A program made the position numbers and the translations under genes. From positions 1-27,695 of the IMG/VR virus record IMGVR_UViG_3300038451_000063: a stretch of 27,695 nucleotides of DNA; one strand, written 5' to 3'. Under the pieces are notes generated by a model. The model saw only the letters and a list, made by a program, of their open reading frames with translations, was not told the origin of the DNA and did no database searches. The number at the start of each line of letters is the position of its first letter. Within the stretch, counting starts at the first letter, position 1. This document shows, in pieces, positions 22,289-27,563 of this stretch. This DNA is from a virus.

Positions 22289-23209
22289 TCATTCGATTAA
22301 AAGCGTCTCTGTGCGAGTAAGGGGGTCCCAGCGGCGTTTGACGAATGCGGTTTCAAGCCAGTTTTGTTGGGAAGCCGGTTCGGTCAGGCAGATGTTACGG
22401 AATACGCAACCTCCGTATTCGTTGCAAGAAGCGTCGAGGTTGTAGTCATATACGTCGGACTCCCACTGTTGAATAAATCCCGCTACATCGCGGAGCATTT
22501 GTTCGTACCAGCGGTCTATCATCCACTGAGGGCGGTAGGTAAGGGCTTGCTGTGTATCGTACTTTGTTTTGAGGATGCTGATGCCTCGGACAAGAAAACC
22601 GGCGATAGGAAAACCGGCTTGTTTCGCACCCCAGCAGTAAGCGGTGAACTGACTCCTCATGTCCCACTGTTTCGACCAACTCGCACCAAGAGAAGTAGTA
22701 GTTTTATCATCTTCACCGTAAATAGCGCCAGCATAATCAGTAAGCATATCGAACCGCCCACAATACACCAAAGGATTACCCGTAACAGGATGCTTAATAT
22801 CAATAGGCTCAGCAAAAGAGAATTCAATACCACGCTTGCCAGACGGGAGGGTAACTGGAATTGCATGATCAGTCTCCATAGGGTATTGATCGAAATAAAA
22901 TTCTATCGCGCCGCACATACGTTCGAGGGACTTGGCGGAATCTGCGGGGCACTCGAAATCACCGTAGTGGTTAATGAGAGCTTGAAGGGCGATTGCGGTA
23001 GATTCCTCTTGCGTCTTTCCATCGACGTAGAAAGCGAGGCGGCCGGCTTCGAGACCAGATGCGAAAGCAGCACCAGCGTGAAGGTGGACGGATGGAGTGG
23101 TTGGTTTCCAATGGAGGAGGGATTCGAGCTGGGCATGGCGACTACAGGCGCGGATTTGGCCTAACAAGGTTGAATCAATGACTTCAGGGAAGTCGGGGTG
23201 GTCTTGCAT
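22289..23209 (-). CDS. PD-(D/E)XK nuclease (Cas4/RecB-like) with probable Fe-S cluster
   Basis: A 306-residue protein with AAAGGAGG before ATG 23209. Nuclease motifs are 'VYCGRFDMLTDYAGAIYGEDDKTTT': Asp154, then Glu166-Asp-Asp-Lys169, followed by 'QFTAYCWGAK' (Gln187, Tyr191) as in the PDDEXK_1 family. Cys22 near the N-terminus and 'CNEYGGCVFRNIC' (Cys262, Cys268, Cys274) near the C-terminus give four cysteines arranged as in Cas4/AddB iron-sulfur nucleases. The likely role is 5'-3' or 3'-5' end resection that feeds the Sak4/SSB annealing module downstream. No CRISPR array is present, so a Cas role is not indicated. Confidence 0.87.
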   Translation of the reverse strand: MQDHPDFPEVIDSTLLGQIRACSRHAQLESLLHWKPTTPSVHLHAGAAFASGLEAGRLAFYVDGKTQEESTAIALQALINHYGDFECPADSAKSLERMCGAIEFYFDQYPMETDHAIPVTLPSGKRGIEFSFAEPIDIKHPVTGNPLVYCGRFDMLTDYAGAIYGEDDKTTTSLGASWSKQWDMRSQFTAYCWGAKQAGFPIAGFLVRGISILKTKYDTQQALTYRPQWMIDRWYEQMLRDVAGFIQQWESDVYDYNLDASCNEYGGCVFRNICLTEPASQQNWLETAFVKRRWDPLTRTETLLIE

Positions 23210-23227
23210 TGTGAGCCTCCTTTAGGG

Positions 23228-23479
23228 TTAGTGAGATGCTAGGATGAACGCTTTTTTCCATTCGCCACAGGTTTCGTTGATGGAGATGATTGGGCGGAGG
23301 TTTATGTCTTTAATCTGGATACTCATTTCACCTTCGTTCTGCATGGGTACGGTGACTGCGGTTACAGTTGGTGGGTAACGACGACAGCGGATTGCTTTGT
23401 CGGTGGAAGGGATAGTCTCCGCGTGGTCACATTCGCGGCATGTTGGCTTAGCAGGTTGTGGTGGAAGGGCTAGTTTCAT
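23228..23479 (-). CDS. Small zinc-binding-like phage protein (83 aa)
   Basis: The ATG overlaps the stop of the gene before (ATGA). The cysteine pattern C14-x2-C17, C32 (in 'AIRCRRYPPT') and C71 (in 'NETCGEWK') suggests one bound metal. This 'CxxC...CRRyPP...CGeW' layout occurs in small phage proteins of unknown function. It is translated with the 52-residue zinc-ribbon gene immediately upstream, so two different small metal-binding proteins are produced in tandem. Confidence 0.7.
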   Translation of the reverse strand: MKLALPPQPAKPTCRECDHAETIPSTDKAIRCRRYPPTVTAVTVPMQNEGEMSIQIKDINLRPIISINETCGEWKKAFILASH

Positions 23480-23634
23480 TTCTCCGCTCCTTGCTCAATA
23501 ATCCACTCAAAACAGACGGGACAGATGTTATACACGATTGACTTACTCTCTTCGTCAGGGACACCGAGGAGGATAGCGGGGGCTTCGTAGAACTTTGTCT
23601 TGCAAACATCACAGAATGTAGTGTCTTGGCTCAT
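23476..23634 (-). CDS. 52-residue zinc-ribbon protein
   Basis: A short reading frame between two small genes, starting at ATG 23634, which overlaps the upstream stop (ATGA), with GGGGAG upstream, and ending in an ATGA overlap with the next gene. The protein reads MSQDTTFCDVCKTKFYEAPA..., with CDVC (8-11) and CPVC (38-41), a clean zinc ribbon. The precise fit on both sides, ribosome site and cysteine pairs make it a real gene despite its size. Function is unknown; small zinc ribbons in phages may act on transcription or bind host proteins. Confidence 0.8.
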   Translation of the reverse strand: MSQDTTFCDVCKTKFYEAPAILLGVPDEESKSIVYNICPVCFEWIIEQGAEK

Positions 23635-23840
23635 AATCTCCCCAATTCTGACAGTAAATCATCCGCCCGAATTTCGGCTTTCGGTGCCTTCGCCTTCCGA
23701 CTCTTCTCGCTCGCAACAGCCGCACCTCGTCTATCTCCGCGCAGGGCGATGATGGCTCCCTGCATTTCTTCGACGGTTAGTGTACCTTCCGCCGCCTTCT
23801 GTCGCCATATAGCGATTTTTGACATCATTTCTGGGGTCAT
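23631..23840 (-). CDS. Small helical phage protein (69 aa, hypothetical)
   Basis: ATGA overlaps join it to its neighbours on both sides. The N-terminal half is helical ('MTPEMMSKIAIWRQKAAEGTLTVEEMQGAIIALRGDRRGA'), followed by a basic Ala/Lys-rich linker ('SEKSRKAKAPKAEI') and an acidic end 'RADDLLSELGRL'. The 'eeM..aI..LR.dRr.Aa' pattern is one I have seen in small phage early proteins. The basic linker could contact nucleic acid. No function is assigned. Confidence 0.65.
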   Translation of the reverse strand: MTPEMMSKIAIWRQKAAEGTLTVEEMQGAIIALRGDRRGAAVASEKSRKAKAPKAEIRADDLLSELGRL

Positions 23841-24037
23841 GGATGAATCTCCTTTATCTCTATTAAGTTACCCATTGCTTGCTGTTCTTCCAACCACCGT
23901 TCGGCATCGGCTTGGTCAGGGCGGCCTACCTGACGTGTGAAGGCTTTTAAAGCAGCAATTTCAGGGCTGTCCCCCCAAGCCAAGTTGAGCTTAAGCTCGG
24001 GTTGAGGGGTACTGAGGGCACAAGCGAATTGCCGCAT
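23837..24037 (-). CDS. Small phage protein (66 aa, hypothetical)
   Basis: ATG 24037 overlaps the TAA of the preceding repeat-protein gene (TAATG), so translation is coupled to it. The middle 'SPEIAALKAFTRQVGRPDQADAERWLEEQQAMG' is helical with an Asp/Glu-rich face. It ends in 'NLIEIKEIHP'. I recognise no family. The precise overlaps with both neighbours support expression. Confidence 0.6.
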   Translation of the reverse strand: MRQFACALSTPQPELKLNLAWGDSPEIAALKAFTRQVGRPDQADAERWLEEQQAMGNLIEIKEIHP

Positions 24038-24273
24038 TAGCCGTTACCGCTGCCGTTACCGATGCCGCAGCCGCTGCCGCTGCCGCTGCCGCTGCCGTTG
24101 CCGTTGCCGCTGCCGTAGCCGCAGCCGCTGCTGTAGCCGCTGCCGTAGCCGCTGTCGTAGCCGGTGCCGTTGCCGTTGCCGCTGCCGCTGTCGTAGCCGT
24201 AGCCGCTGCCGTTGCCGTTGCCGTAGCAGCTGTCGTAGCCGTAGCCGCTGCCGTTGCCTTCTATACTTTCCAT
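24037..24273 (-). CDS. Gly/Tyr/Ser repeat protein, copy 2 (78 aa)
   Basis: ATG 24273 follows TAAGGAG by 7 nt. After MESIEG, the protein is an almost strict alternation of Gly with Ser, Tyr, Asn, Asp, Cys or Thr (GNGSGYGYDS-type), ending SGNG. Nearly every codon is GGC followed by TAC, AGC, AAC, GAC or TGC, so the DNA is a degenerate hexamer repeat. The frame is chosen because it alone has a placed ribosome site, shares MESIEG with copy 1, and gives TAATG coupling downstream. The composition resembles low-complexity [G/S]Y[G/S] regions that self-associate in eukaryotic proteins; such behaviour here is untested. Confidence 0.75.
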   Translation of the reverse strand: MESIEGNGSGYGYDSCYGNGNGSGYGYDSGSGNGNGTGYDSGYGSGYSSGCGYGSGNGNGSGSGSGSGCGIGNGSGNG

Positions 24274-24286
24274 TGCTTTCTCCTTA

Positions 24287-24541
24287 TTAGCCGTTACCGC
24301 TGCTGATGCCGCAGCCGCTGCCATCGCCGTAGCCATCGCCGTAGCCATCGCCGTAGCCGTAGCCGTAGCCGCTGCCGCTGCCGCTGCCGCTGTCGTAGCC
24401 GTAGCCGTAGCGGCTGCCGCTGCCGTAGCCGTTGCCGCTGCCGTAGCCAGCGCCGCTGCTGATGCCGCTGCCGTAGCCATCGCCGTAGCCAGCGCCAGCG
24501 CCGCTGCCGCTGCCGTAGCCGCAGCCTTCTATACTTTCCAT
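24287..24541 (-). CDS. Gly/Tyr/Ser repeat protein, copy 1 (84 aa)
   Basis: ATG 24541 lies inside the last codons of the DUF6948-like gene (13-nt overlap). It starts MESIEG and continues as Gly alternating with Tyr, Ser, Asp, Cys, Ala or Arg, and ends SSGNG. It is a clear tandem paralogue of the next gene, with an identical first 18 nt and near-identical last codons. There is no hydrophobic core, signal or motif, so it is probably disordered. In phage genomes I have seen Gly-Tyr repeat proteins beside DUF6948-type genes, function unknown. The tyrosines could mediate stacking or condensate formation. Confidence 0.75.
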   Translation of the reverse strand: MESIEGCGYGSGSGAGAGYGDGYGSGISSGAGYGSGNGYGSGSRYGYGYDSGSGSGSGYGYGYGDGYGDGYGDGSGCGISSGNG

Positions 24542-24900
24542 ACAGGCACACTCGCAATACTATCTTGCGCTTGTTTAGTTACAGACAAAATTTCGACAGC
24601 CCCCAATAGTAAAATTTCAGATACTGGTGCAGGAAATTTGCAATTTTGCGGCTTACTCACCCCTTCTATAGCCAATTGAGACAAACTAGCTGCACCATCC
24701 CAGTACCATAAACGACGGGCCTCGAGGAGCATGACTTCCTGTCCAATTCGTTCTTTTACATACCCAGCAAACACGCCTGCACTTTCTGTACGAACAATAC
24801 GATAATCAAGCCCCTGACTACTTTGTGCGGGTACAAATGCTAAATCCGCCCGAACAAACTTTGTACCATCTATTTGAATCTCTGTTAAGTCACAAGTCAT
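24529..24900 (-). CDS. DUF6948-like phage protein
   Basis: A 123-residue protein. ATG 24900 overlaps the upstream stop (ATGA) with AAAGGAG 9 nt away. The core 'DYRIVRTESAGVFAGYVKERIGQEVMLLEARRLWYWDGAASLSQLAIEGVSKPQNCKFP' (about 32-90) matches my memory of DUF6948, a small beta-barrel-like family of phage and prophage proteins. The end, 'EILSVTKQAQDSIASVPVWKV', is also typical. Function is unknown. The last codons (TGG AAA GTA TAG) overlap the start of the first repeat protein, so the two are co-translated. Confidence 0.8.
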   Translation of the reverse strand: MTCDLTEIQIDGTKFVRADLAFVPAQSSQGLDYRIVRTESAGVFAGYVKERIGQEVMLLEARRLWYWDGAASLSQLAIEGVSKPQNCKFPAPVSEILLLGAVEILSVTKQAQDSIASVPVWKV

Positions 24901-25178
24901 TTGCTTTCTCCTTTTAGTAGTGCGGTTAATAATTCAATCGTCTGCTGATTTCCCTTGACTAAATTTGTGCAAGGTGGTTGGCCAGTCCATTCACTTAAGT
25001 CGAGAATCTTACTCCCGAAGAATTCTTGGATACGGGCAGTCAGGAATTCTTGATACGCACCTTGTGGGACACGACCTTCGACTTCGGAGAATAGGAACAA
25101 TTGTAACTTCGTTGCTATCTCCGGAGGGAGGGCTGTGTTTAAACGAATAGACGGGTTGACAGCGGCCTTACGCGGCAT
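24897..25178 (-). CDS. Conserved small phage protein (93 aa), possibly ribbon-helix-helix-like
   Basis: I start at ATG 25178 because the protein from there (MPRKAAVNPSIRLNTALPPEIATKLQLFLFSEVEGRVPQGAYQEFLTARIQEFF) is compact, and upstream codons lie in the neighbouring gene; overlap with that gene is 11 nt. A beta strand 'PSIRLNTALPP' followed by helices is compatible with, but does not prove, a ribbon-helix-helix DNA-binding fold. The 'SEVEGRVPQGAYQEFL' segment is one I recognise from phage early proteins. If it binds DNA, the operator-like sites in this window would be candidate targets. Confidence 0.6.
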   Translation of the reverse strand: MPRKAAVNPSIRLNTALPPEIATKLQLFLFSEVEGRVPQGAYQEFLTARIQEFFGSKILDLSEWTGQPPCTNLVKGNQQTIELLTALLKGESK

Positions 25179-25473
25179 GGTGGTTGTCCCCGTGGAGAGT
25201 TGTCCAGATGATTCGAGCATCGGCGGCGAACTCCGCCACGCCCGCTTCGAAATCATGCTGACTAGTTGAACCGAAAGTGCAACCGGAACGAATGGCTTTC
25301 AACACCCCTGTCATTGACCAGGGTTTGGTTGTATAAGTGCGGACATACTTAGTAACTGTTTTCATCACAAGTCCTTTCTTTTTGTGGGGAACGTGGACTG
25401 TCTCTTCCACTTCCTTCATGCCGGTTACAACTGTTTCACGCCGAGGTGCGAGATAAGAAATCTGGTGTGTCAT
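25168..25473 (-). CDS. First gene after the 25.5-kb promoter; hypothetical protein (101 aa)
   Basis: ATG 25473 has AAGGAA upstream. The N-terminal part is beta-rich and basic ('ISYLAPRRETVVTGMKEVEETVHVPHKKKGLVMKTVTKYVRTYTTKPWSMTGVLKAIRSG'). The C-terminal part is helical ('HDFEAGVAEFAADARIIWTTL'). No family is recognised. It is the promoter-proximal gene of the unit running through the repeat proteins, nuclease and Sak4 to the terminator at 20350, so it should be among the earliest products. Confidence 0.65.
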   Translation of the reverse strand: MTHQISYLAPRRETVVTGMKEVEETVHVPHKKKGLVMKTVTKYVRTYTTKPWSMTGVLKAIRSGCTFGSTSQHDFEAGVAEFAADARIIWTTLHGDNHHAA

Positions 25474-25495
25474 GTAAGCTTCCTTGTTAGGTGTA

Positions 25496-25513
25496 TGAAA
25501 CGGGTTTGTTCCA
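25496..25513. promoter_or_regulatory. Operator-like quasi-palindrome at the 25.5-kb promoter
   Basis: On the - strand it reads TGGAAC-AAACCC-GTTTCA, a 6-6-6 dyad with one mismatch (or a G:U pair if RNA). It starts 8 bp downstream of the -10 box, covering about +1 to +18, followed by TACACC. The same element is at the same place in the 27-kb promoter. Confidence 0.75.
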
Positions 25514-25520
25514 TGCGTTC

Positions 25521-25548
25521 ATTATAACATAACGTGTGTTTGTGTCAA
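25521..25548 (-). promoter_or_regulatory. Consensus sigma70 promoter
   Basis: On the - strand, TTGACA (25548-25543) and TATAAT (25526-25521) are both perfect consensus with a 16-bp spacer. Transcription would start near 25514 and serve the genes from 25473 down to the terminator at 20350. Confidence 0.92.
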
Positions 25549-25567
25549 CAAAGAAATTAAACGCATG

Positions 25568-25714
25568 GGGGAAATCTAGTCTACGAGGGAGACTTGCCTA
25601 GATTTCCCCGCCCCGCGCCGCCAAGAGCTGGAGGCTCAATTCTTACTCTCGACTTGGCATAGCCAACGCTCGCCTGAACACGTACCACACAAGGCACTCG
25701 CGAAGAATGCCTTG
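25568..25714 (-). other. Cluster of four hairpins in a gene-free stretch
   Basis: The 25549-25731 gap holds no credible gene. It has four consecutive inverted repeats: CAAGGCA/TGCCTTG (25690-25714), TTGGC/GCCAA (25654-25666), GAGC/GCTC (25625-25637) and a perfect 12-bp stem GGGGAAATCTAG/CTAGATTTCCCC (25568-25609, 18-nt loop). None is followed by a clear U-run on the - strand, so it is not a simple intrinsic terminator. It could be a structured 3' UTR, a small RNA or a protein-binding region between two transcription units. Confidence 0.55.
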
Positions 25715-25731
25715 GATGCTACGGGTTACTC

Positions 25732-26340
25732 TTAGTCCATTTCAGCCACCATATCATCTGCATTAATCTCAGATTGTTTCGACTTCTTGTCACGTTCCAG
25801 ACGTTCAATTACCACACCTGTCTTTGTCGTCGGATTGCGGAAGGAAGCGTACAATTCTGCGCGGGTAAGTTTCCGGCCAGCCTCTTTCGCCGCATCCAGT
25901 TTGCCCTGCAAGAACGCCTTAACCGCATCAACAGATTTACCTGTGACTTCGCAGATCGCTTTGATAACGATGGAAGCTCCAGCAAACCCATCCCCAGCAG
26001 CGCGTTGAGCAGACCACTCACCTTTGTTCAGACGGGTGATGATGTCGTCAACTGCGACAACCATATCATCAATGTCTTTAACTCCGGCAGTTTCATCGCC
26101 GATTTTCTGGCTTGCGCCATGACCGATGAATTCGAGAGCGAGGGTAGGTGGAACTTCAAAGACACGAATCTCTCCATTGCGAAAGAGGAAACGAACTGTA
26201 ACCGAACCATCGTCGATGATAACTTCTTTCACCATCTTCCGCTTACCAGCGAATCCAACCACAGAACCGTCCAACATTTTAACTTGCTCAACTTCTGCCG
26301 GAACTTTGCTCTTGCTAACTACTTCGGCTTGCTCATTCAT
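25732..26340 (-). CDS. Conserved phage early protein (202 aa, hypothetical)
   Basis: ATG 26340 has AAAGGAG at good spacing. The N-terminal 100 residues are beta-rich ('VKMLDGSVVGFAGKRKMVKEVIIDDGSVTVRFLFRNGEIRVFEVPPTLALEFIGHGASQKIGDE'), a 'vrFlFrnGe.rvfevP' layout I know from phage early proteins. The rest is helical with 'ITRLNKGEWSAQRAAGDGFAG' and a charged C-terminus 'ERLERDKKSKQSEINADDMVAEMD'. No catalytic motif is visible and the function is unknown. It is preceded by a 119-nt leader with alternative stem-loops, which may control its translation. Confidence 0.7.
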   Translation of the reverse strand: MNEQAEVVSKSKVPAEVEQVKMLDGSVVGFAGKRKMVKEVIIDDGSVTVRFLFRNGEIRVFEVPPTLALEFIGHGASQKIGDETAGVKDIDDMVVAVDDIITRLNKGEWSAQRAAGDGFAGASIVIKAICEVTGKSVDAVKAFLQGKLDAAKEAGRKLTRAELYASFRNPTTKTGVVIERLERDKKSKQSEINADDMVAEMD

Positions 26341-26365
26341 TGTGAAACTCCTTTAAAGGTTTACT

Positions 26366-26439
26366 GCTTGCCATCCTGCAGGGCGATTGGCAACTCCCAG
26401 CGAAAGATCGCCTCGGCAAGCCCTCAGGAGAAGGCTTGC
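26366..26439 (-). promoter_or_regulatory. Leader with mutually exclusive stem-loops
   Basis: In the - strand transcript, GCAAGCC (26439-26433) can pair with GGCTTGC (26422-26416). The same GCTTGCC bases (26421-26415) can instead pair with the later GGCAAGC (26372-26366), enclosing a second stem, GGCGAT/ATCGCC (26412-26382). The ribosome site of the 202-residue protein follows about 15 nt later. The arrangement looks like an attenuator or riboregulator, but no known riboswitch class is recognised. Confidence 0.45.
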
Positions 26440-26459
26440 GAAGTCGCGCTTGCGGCGGA

Positions 26460-26924
26460 TTAAAAGGGTAGGTCGTCTGTTGGCGCTGGAAGTGCGAGGA
26501 GGGTTTGAATCTTCTCCTCGATTTCTTGAACTGCTTTAAACGCTTCCGCTTGAATTTTCTGCTGCTTTTCGCAGAGACGAACTGCTATTTGTTTAATAAG
26601 ATCTTCACGGGAAAGCTTAGGGAAAGCTGGGGCGAGAATTTCTCGTTTTCCGACGAGTACTACTGTGTCTTCGTAAGTGTATTCGTAAGATTTTACTTCA
26701 AGTGAATCGTTATACAGATGTTGATGGTAATAGAGAGTGACGGGGATAGTACCCGCCGCTTGCTCCTGCTCAAGGAAGTTGAGGAGTGCCGCGATTACTT
26801 CTGGTTCAAGATGGATACAGTTGAATGGGTCATTTACCTTCCCATTCTCTGTCGTGAGGACAAGGTGATTCCCCAAAGCTTCTGCATAAACGGAATCGCC
26901 AAGGTAGACTTTAGCTTGTTGCAT
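26460..26924 (-). CDS. Conserved phage early protein (154 aa, hypothetical)
   Basis: I start at ATG 26924 because AGGAGGT is 6 nt upstream; the longer frame would begin before the promoter's expected start site. The N-terminal 'KVYLGDSVYAEALGNHLVLTTENGKVNDPFNCIHLEPEVIAALLNFLEQ' (4-52) is a compact segment I recognise from small phage proteins ('yLGDsvYae..g..ivLtTeNG...p.n.IyLepeV..al'). The C-terminal half is a long charged helix ('LIKQIAVRLCEKQQKIQAEAFKAVQEIEEKIQTLL') ending 'DDLPF', a C-terminal tip like that of SSB proteins. Function is unknown. It is the first gene after the 27-kb promoter. Confidence 0.75.
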   Translation of the reverse strand: MQQAKVYLGDSVYAEALGNHLVLTTENGKVNDPFNCIHLEPEVIAALLNFLEQEQAAGTIPVTLYYHQHLYNDSLEVKSYEYTYEDTVVLVGKREILAPAFPKLSREDLIKQIAVRLCEKQQKIQAEAFKAVQEIEEKIQTLLALPAPTDDLPF

Positions 26925-26971
26925 TTTGAACCTCCTATCTGGTTGTGAAACTGTCTGGTGAAACGGGTGTA

Positions 26972-26989
26972 TGGAACGGGTGTGTTCCA
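26972..26989. promoter_or_regulatory. Operator-like perfect palindrome at the 27-kb promoter
   Basis: On the - strand it reads TGGAAC-ACACCC-GTTCCA, perfect 6-bp arms with a 6-bp centre, starting 10 bp downstream of the -10 box. It is followed by TACACCCGTTTCACC, which repeats the ACACCCGTT core, so a second partial site overlaps its downstream edge. Confidence 0.78.
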
Positions 26990-26998
26990 AACGCACAC

Positions 26999-27027
26999 AT
27001 ATTACAATAACCTCATTCCCATGTCAA
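26999..27027 (-). promoter_or_regulatory. Near-consensus sigma70 promoter
   Basis: On the - strand, TTGACA (27027-27022) and TAATAT (27004-26999) are separated by 17 bp. Transcription would start near 26992, within reach of the operator-like palindrome, and serve the 154- and 202-residue early proteins. Confidence 0.88.
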
Positions 27028-27035
27028 TACAGATT

Positions 27036-27200
27036 TTAAAAATCAATTTTCACCCCGATAACTGGTAACGGAATCTTCCCCTTTTCCAGATCGGACTGGA
27101 AATCTTCATCTGGATCTGGTGTGTCAATGTAAGGGACGATGCGGAGACCGTCTTTTTCGAGGGTCAGATCGTCGATTAGGTCGGACAATAAATCAAGCAT
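27036..27200 (-). CDS. 54-residue acidic phage protein
   Basis: A short frame with AAAGGAA 6 nt before ATG 27200. The protein begins MLDLLSDLIDDLTLEKDG, continues with 'IVPYIDTPDPDEDFQSD' and ends 'PLPVIGVKIDF'. It is strongly acidic in the first two thirds, like many host-takeover or DNA-mimic peptides, although that is only a composition remark. It fills the space between the DUF551-like gene and the 27-kb promoter and has good codon structure with no rival frame. No family is recognised. Confidence 0.65.
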   Translation of the reverse strand: MLDLLSDLIDDLTLEKDGLRIVPYIDTPDPDEDFQSDLEKGKIPLPVIGVKIDF

Positions 27201-27262
27201 GTTAGTTTCCTTTCTCTTTCCAATTATTAACTGATGCCGTTGCGCAGTCCCTTAGCTACACG

Positions 27263-27559
27263 TTAGGCATCGCATTCAGCGTAAGGGGGCTTCGGCAGTG
27301 GCATCCAATGAGTGATTTTGTAACCCATTTTGCACAGGTCAAAATATCGCCCATATTTCCCTGCTGTCTTTCTGCCAATCTTCAACTCGCCTAAATCTGC
27401 AATCGGGTTGAAGAACGATTTATCTACGTTTCCGCCTTCGCATGCGCATAAAACGTGGCACATCGCTTCTGGCCTACGCTCATTTATATCAATCCAGCCC
27501 CCTAACCCGCCGCTGAAGAGGGACTGCGCCGAAGCAGGGTTTATTTCGTGGTTATCCAT
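27263..27559 (-). CDS. DUF551-like phage protein
   Basis: A 98-residue protein starting at ATG 27559 with a weak AGGTAG site upstream. It has the two DUF551 hallmarks: 'GGWIDINERRPEAMCHVLCACEGG' near the N-terminus (family pattern W-I-x-V-x-x-x-x-P) and 'KITHWMPLPKPP' near the C-terminus. DUF551 proteins are small, common in phages and prophages, and of unknown function. The segment between these motifs is basic with several aromatic residues. Confidence 0.85.
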   Translation of the reverse strand: MDNHEINPASAQSLFSGGLGGWIDINERRPEAMCHVLCACEGGNVDKSFFNPIADLGELKIGRKTAGKYGRYFDLCKMGYKITHWMPLPKPPYAECDA

Positions 27560-27563
27560 TTGC

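Larger units (their letters stand above)
24037..24541. repeat. Tandem duplicated hexamer-repeat block
   Basis: Two blocks, 24041-24256 and 24290-24528, consist almost only of (GCCGNN)n on the + strand, with GCTGCC, GTAGCC, GTTGCC and GTCGCC variants. The blocks are separated by a 30-bp segment with the ribosome site and start of copy 2. Because every hexamer keeps all frames free of stops, long reading frames on both strands here are artefacts. The block is prone to slippage and sequencing or assembly error. Confidence 0.9.

Noticed and set aside
22364-23164. A 266-residue + strand frame opposite the nuclease
   Set aside because: No ribosome site or recognisable domain; it is the shadow of the nuclease gene, and the whole arm is transcribed from the - strand.
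22289-23209. A CRISPR-associated Cas4
   Set aside because: The nuclease and cysteine layout is Cas4-like, but there is no array, Cas1 or Cas2. The recombination neighbours (Sak4-like, SSB-like) explain it better.
24037-24541. CRISPR array or diversity-generating retroelement template
   Set aside because: There are no spacers separating identical repeats and no cas genes. Although the variable codons are AAC/TAC/GAC/AGC-like, no reverse transcriptase or matching template repeat is present in the window.
24254-24679. Ala/Val-rich + strand frame and Ala- or Arg-rich - strand frames in the repeat block
   Set aside because: The GCCGNN hexamer repeat keeps every frame open. Only the frame starting MESIEG has placed ribosome sites, matching paralogues and proper coupling to neighbours.
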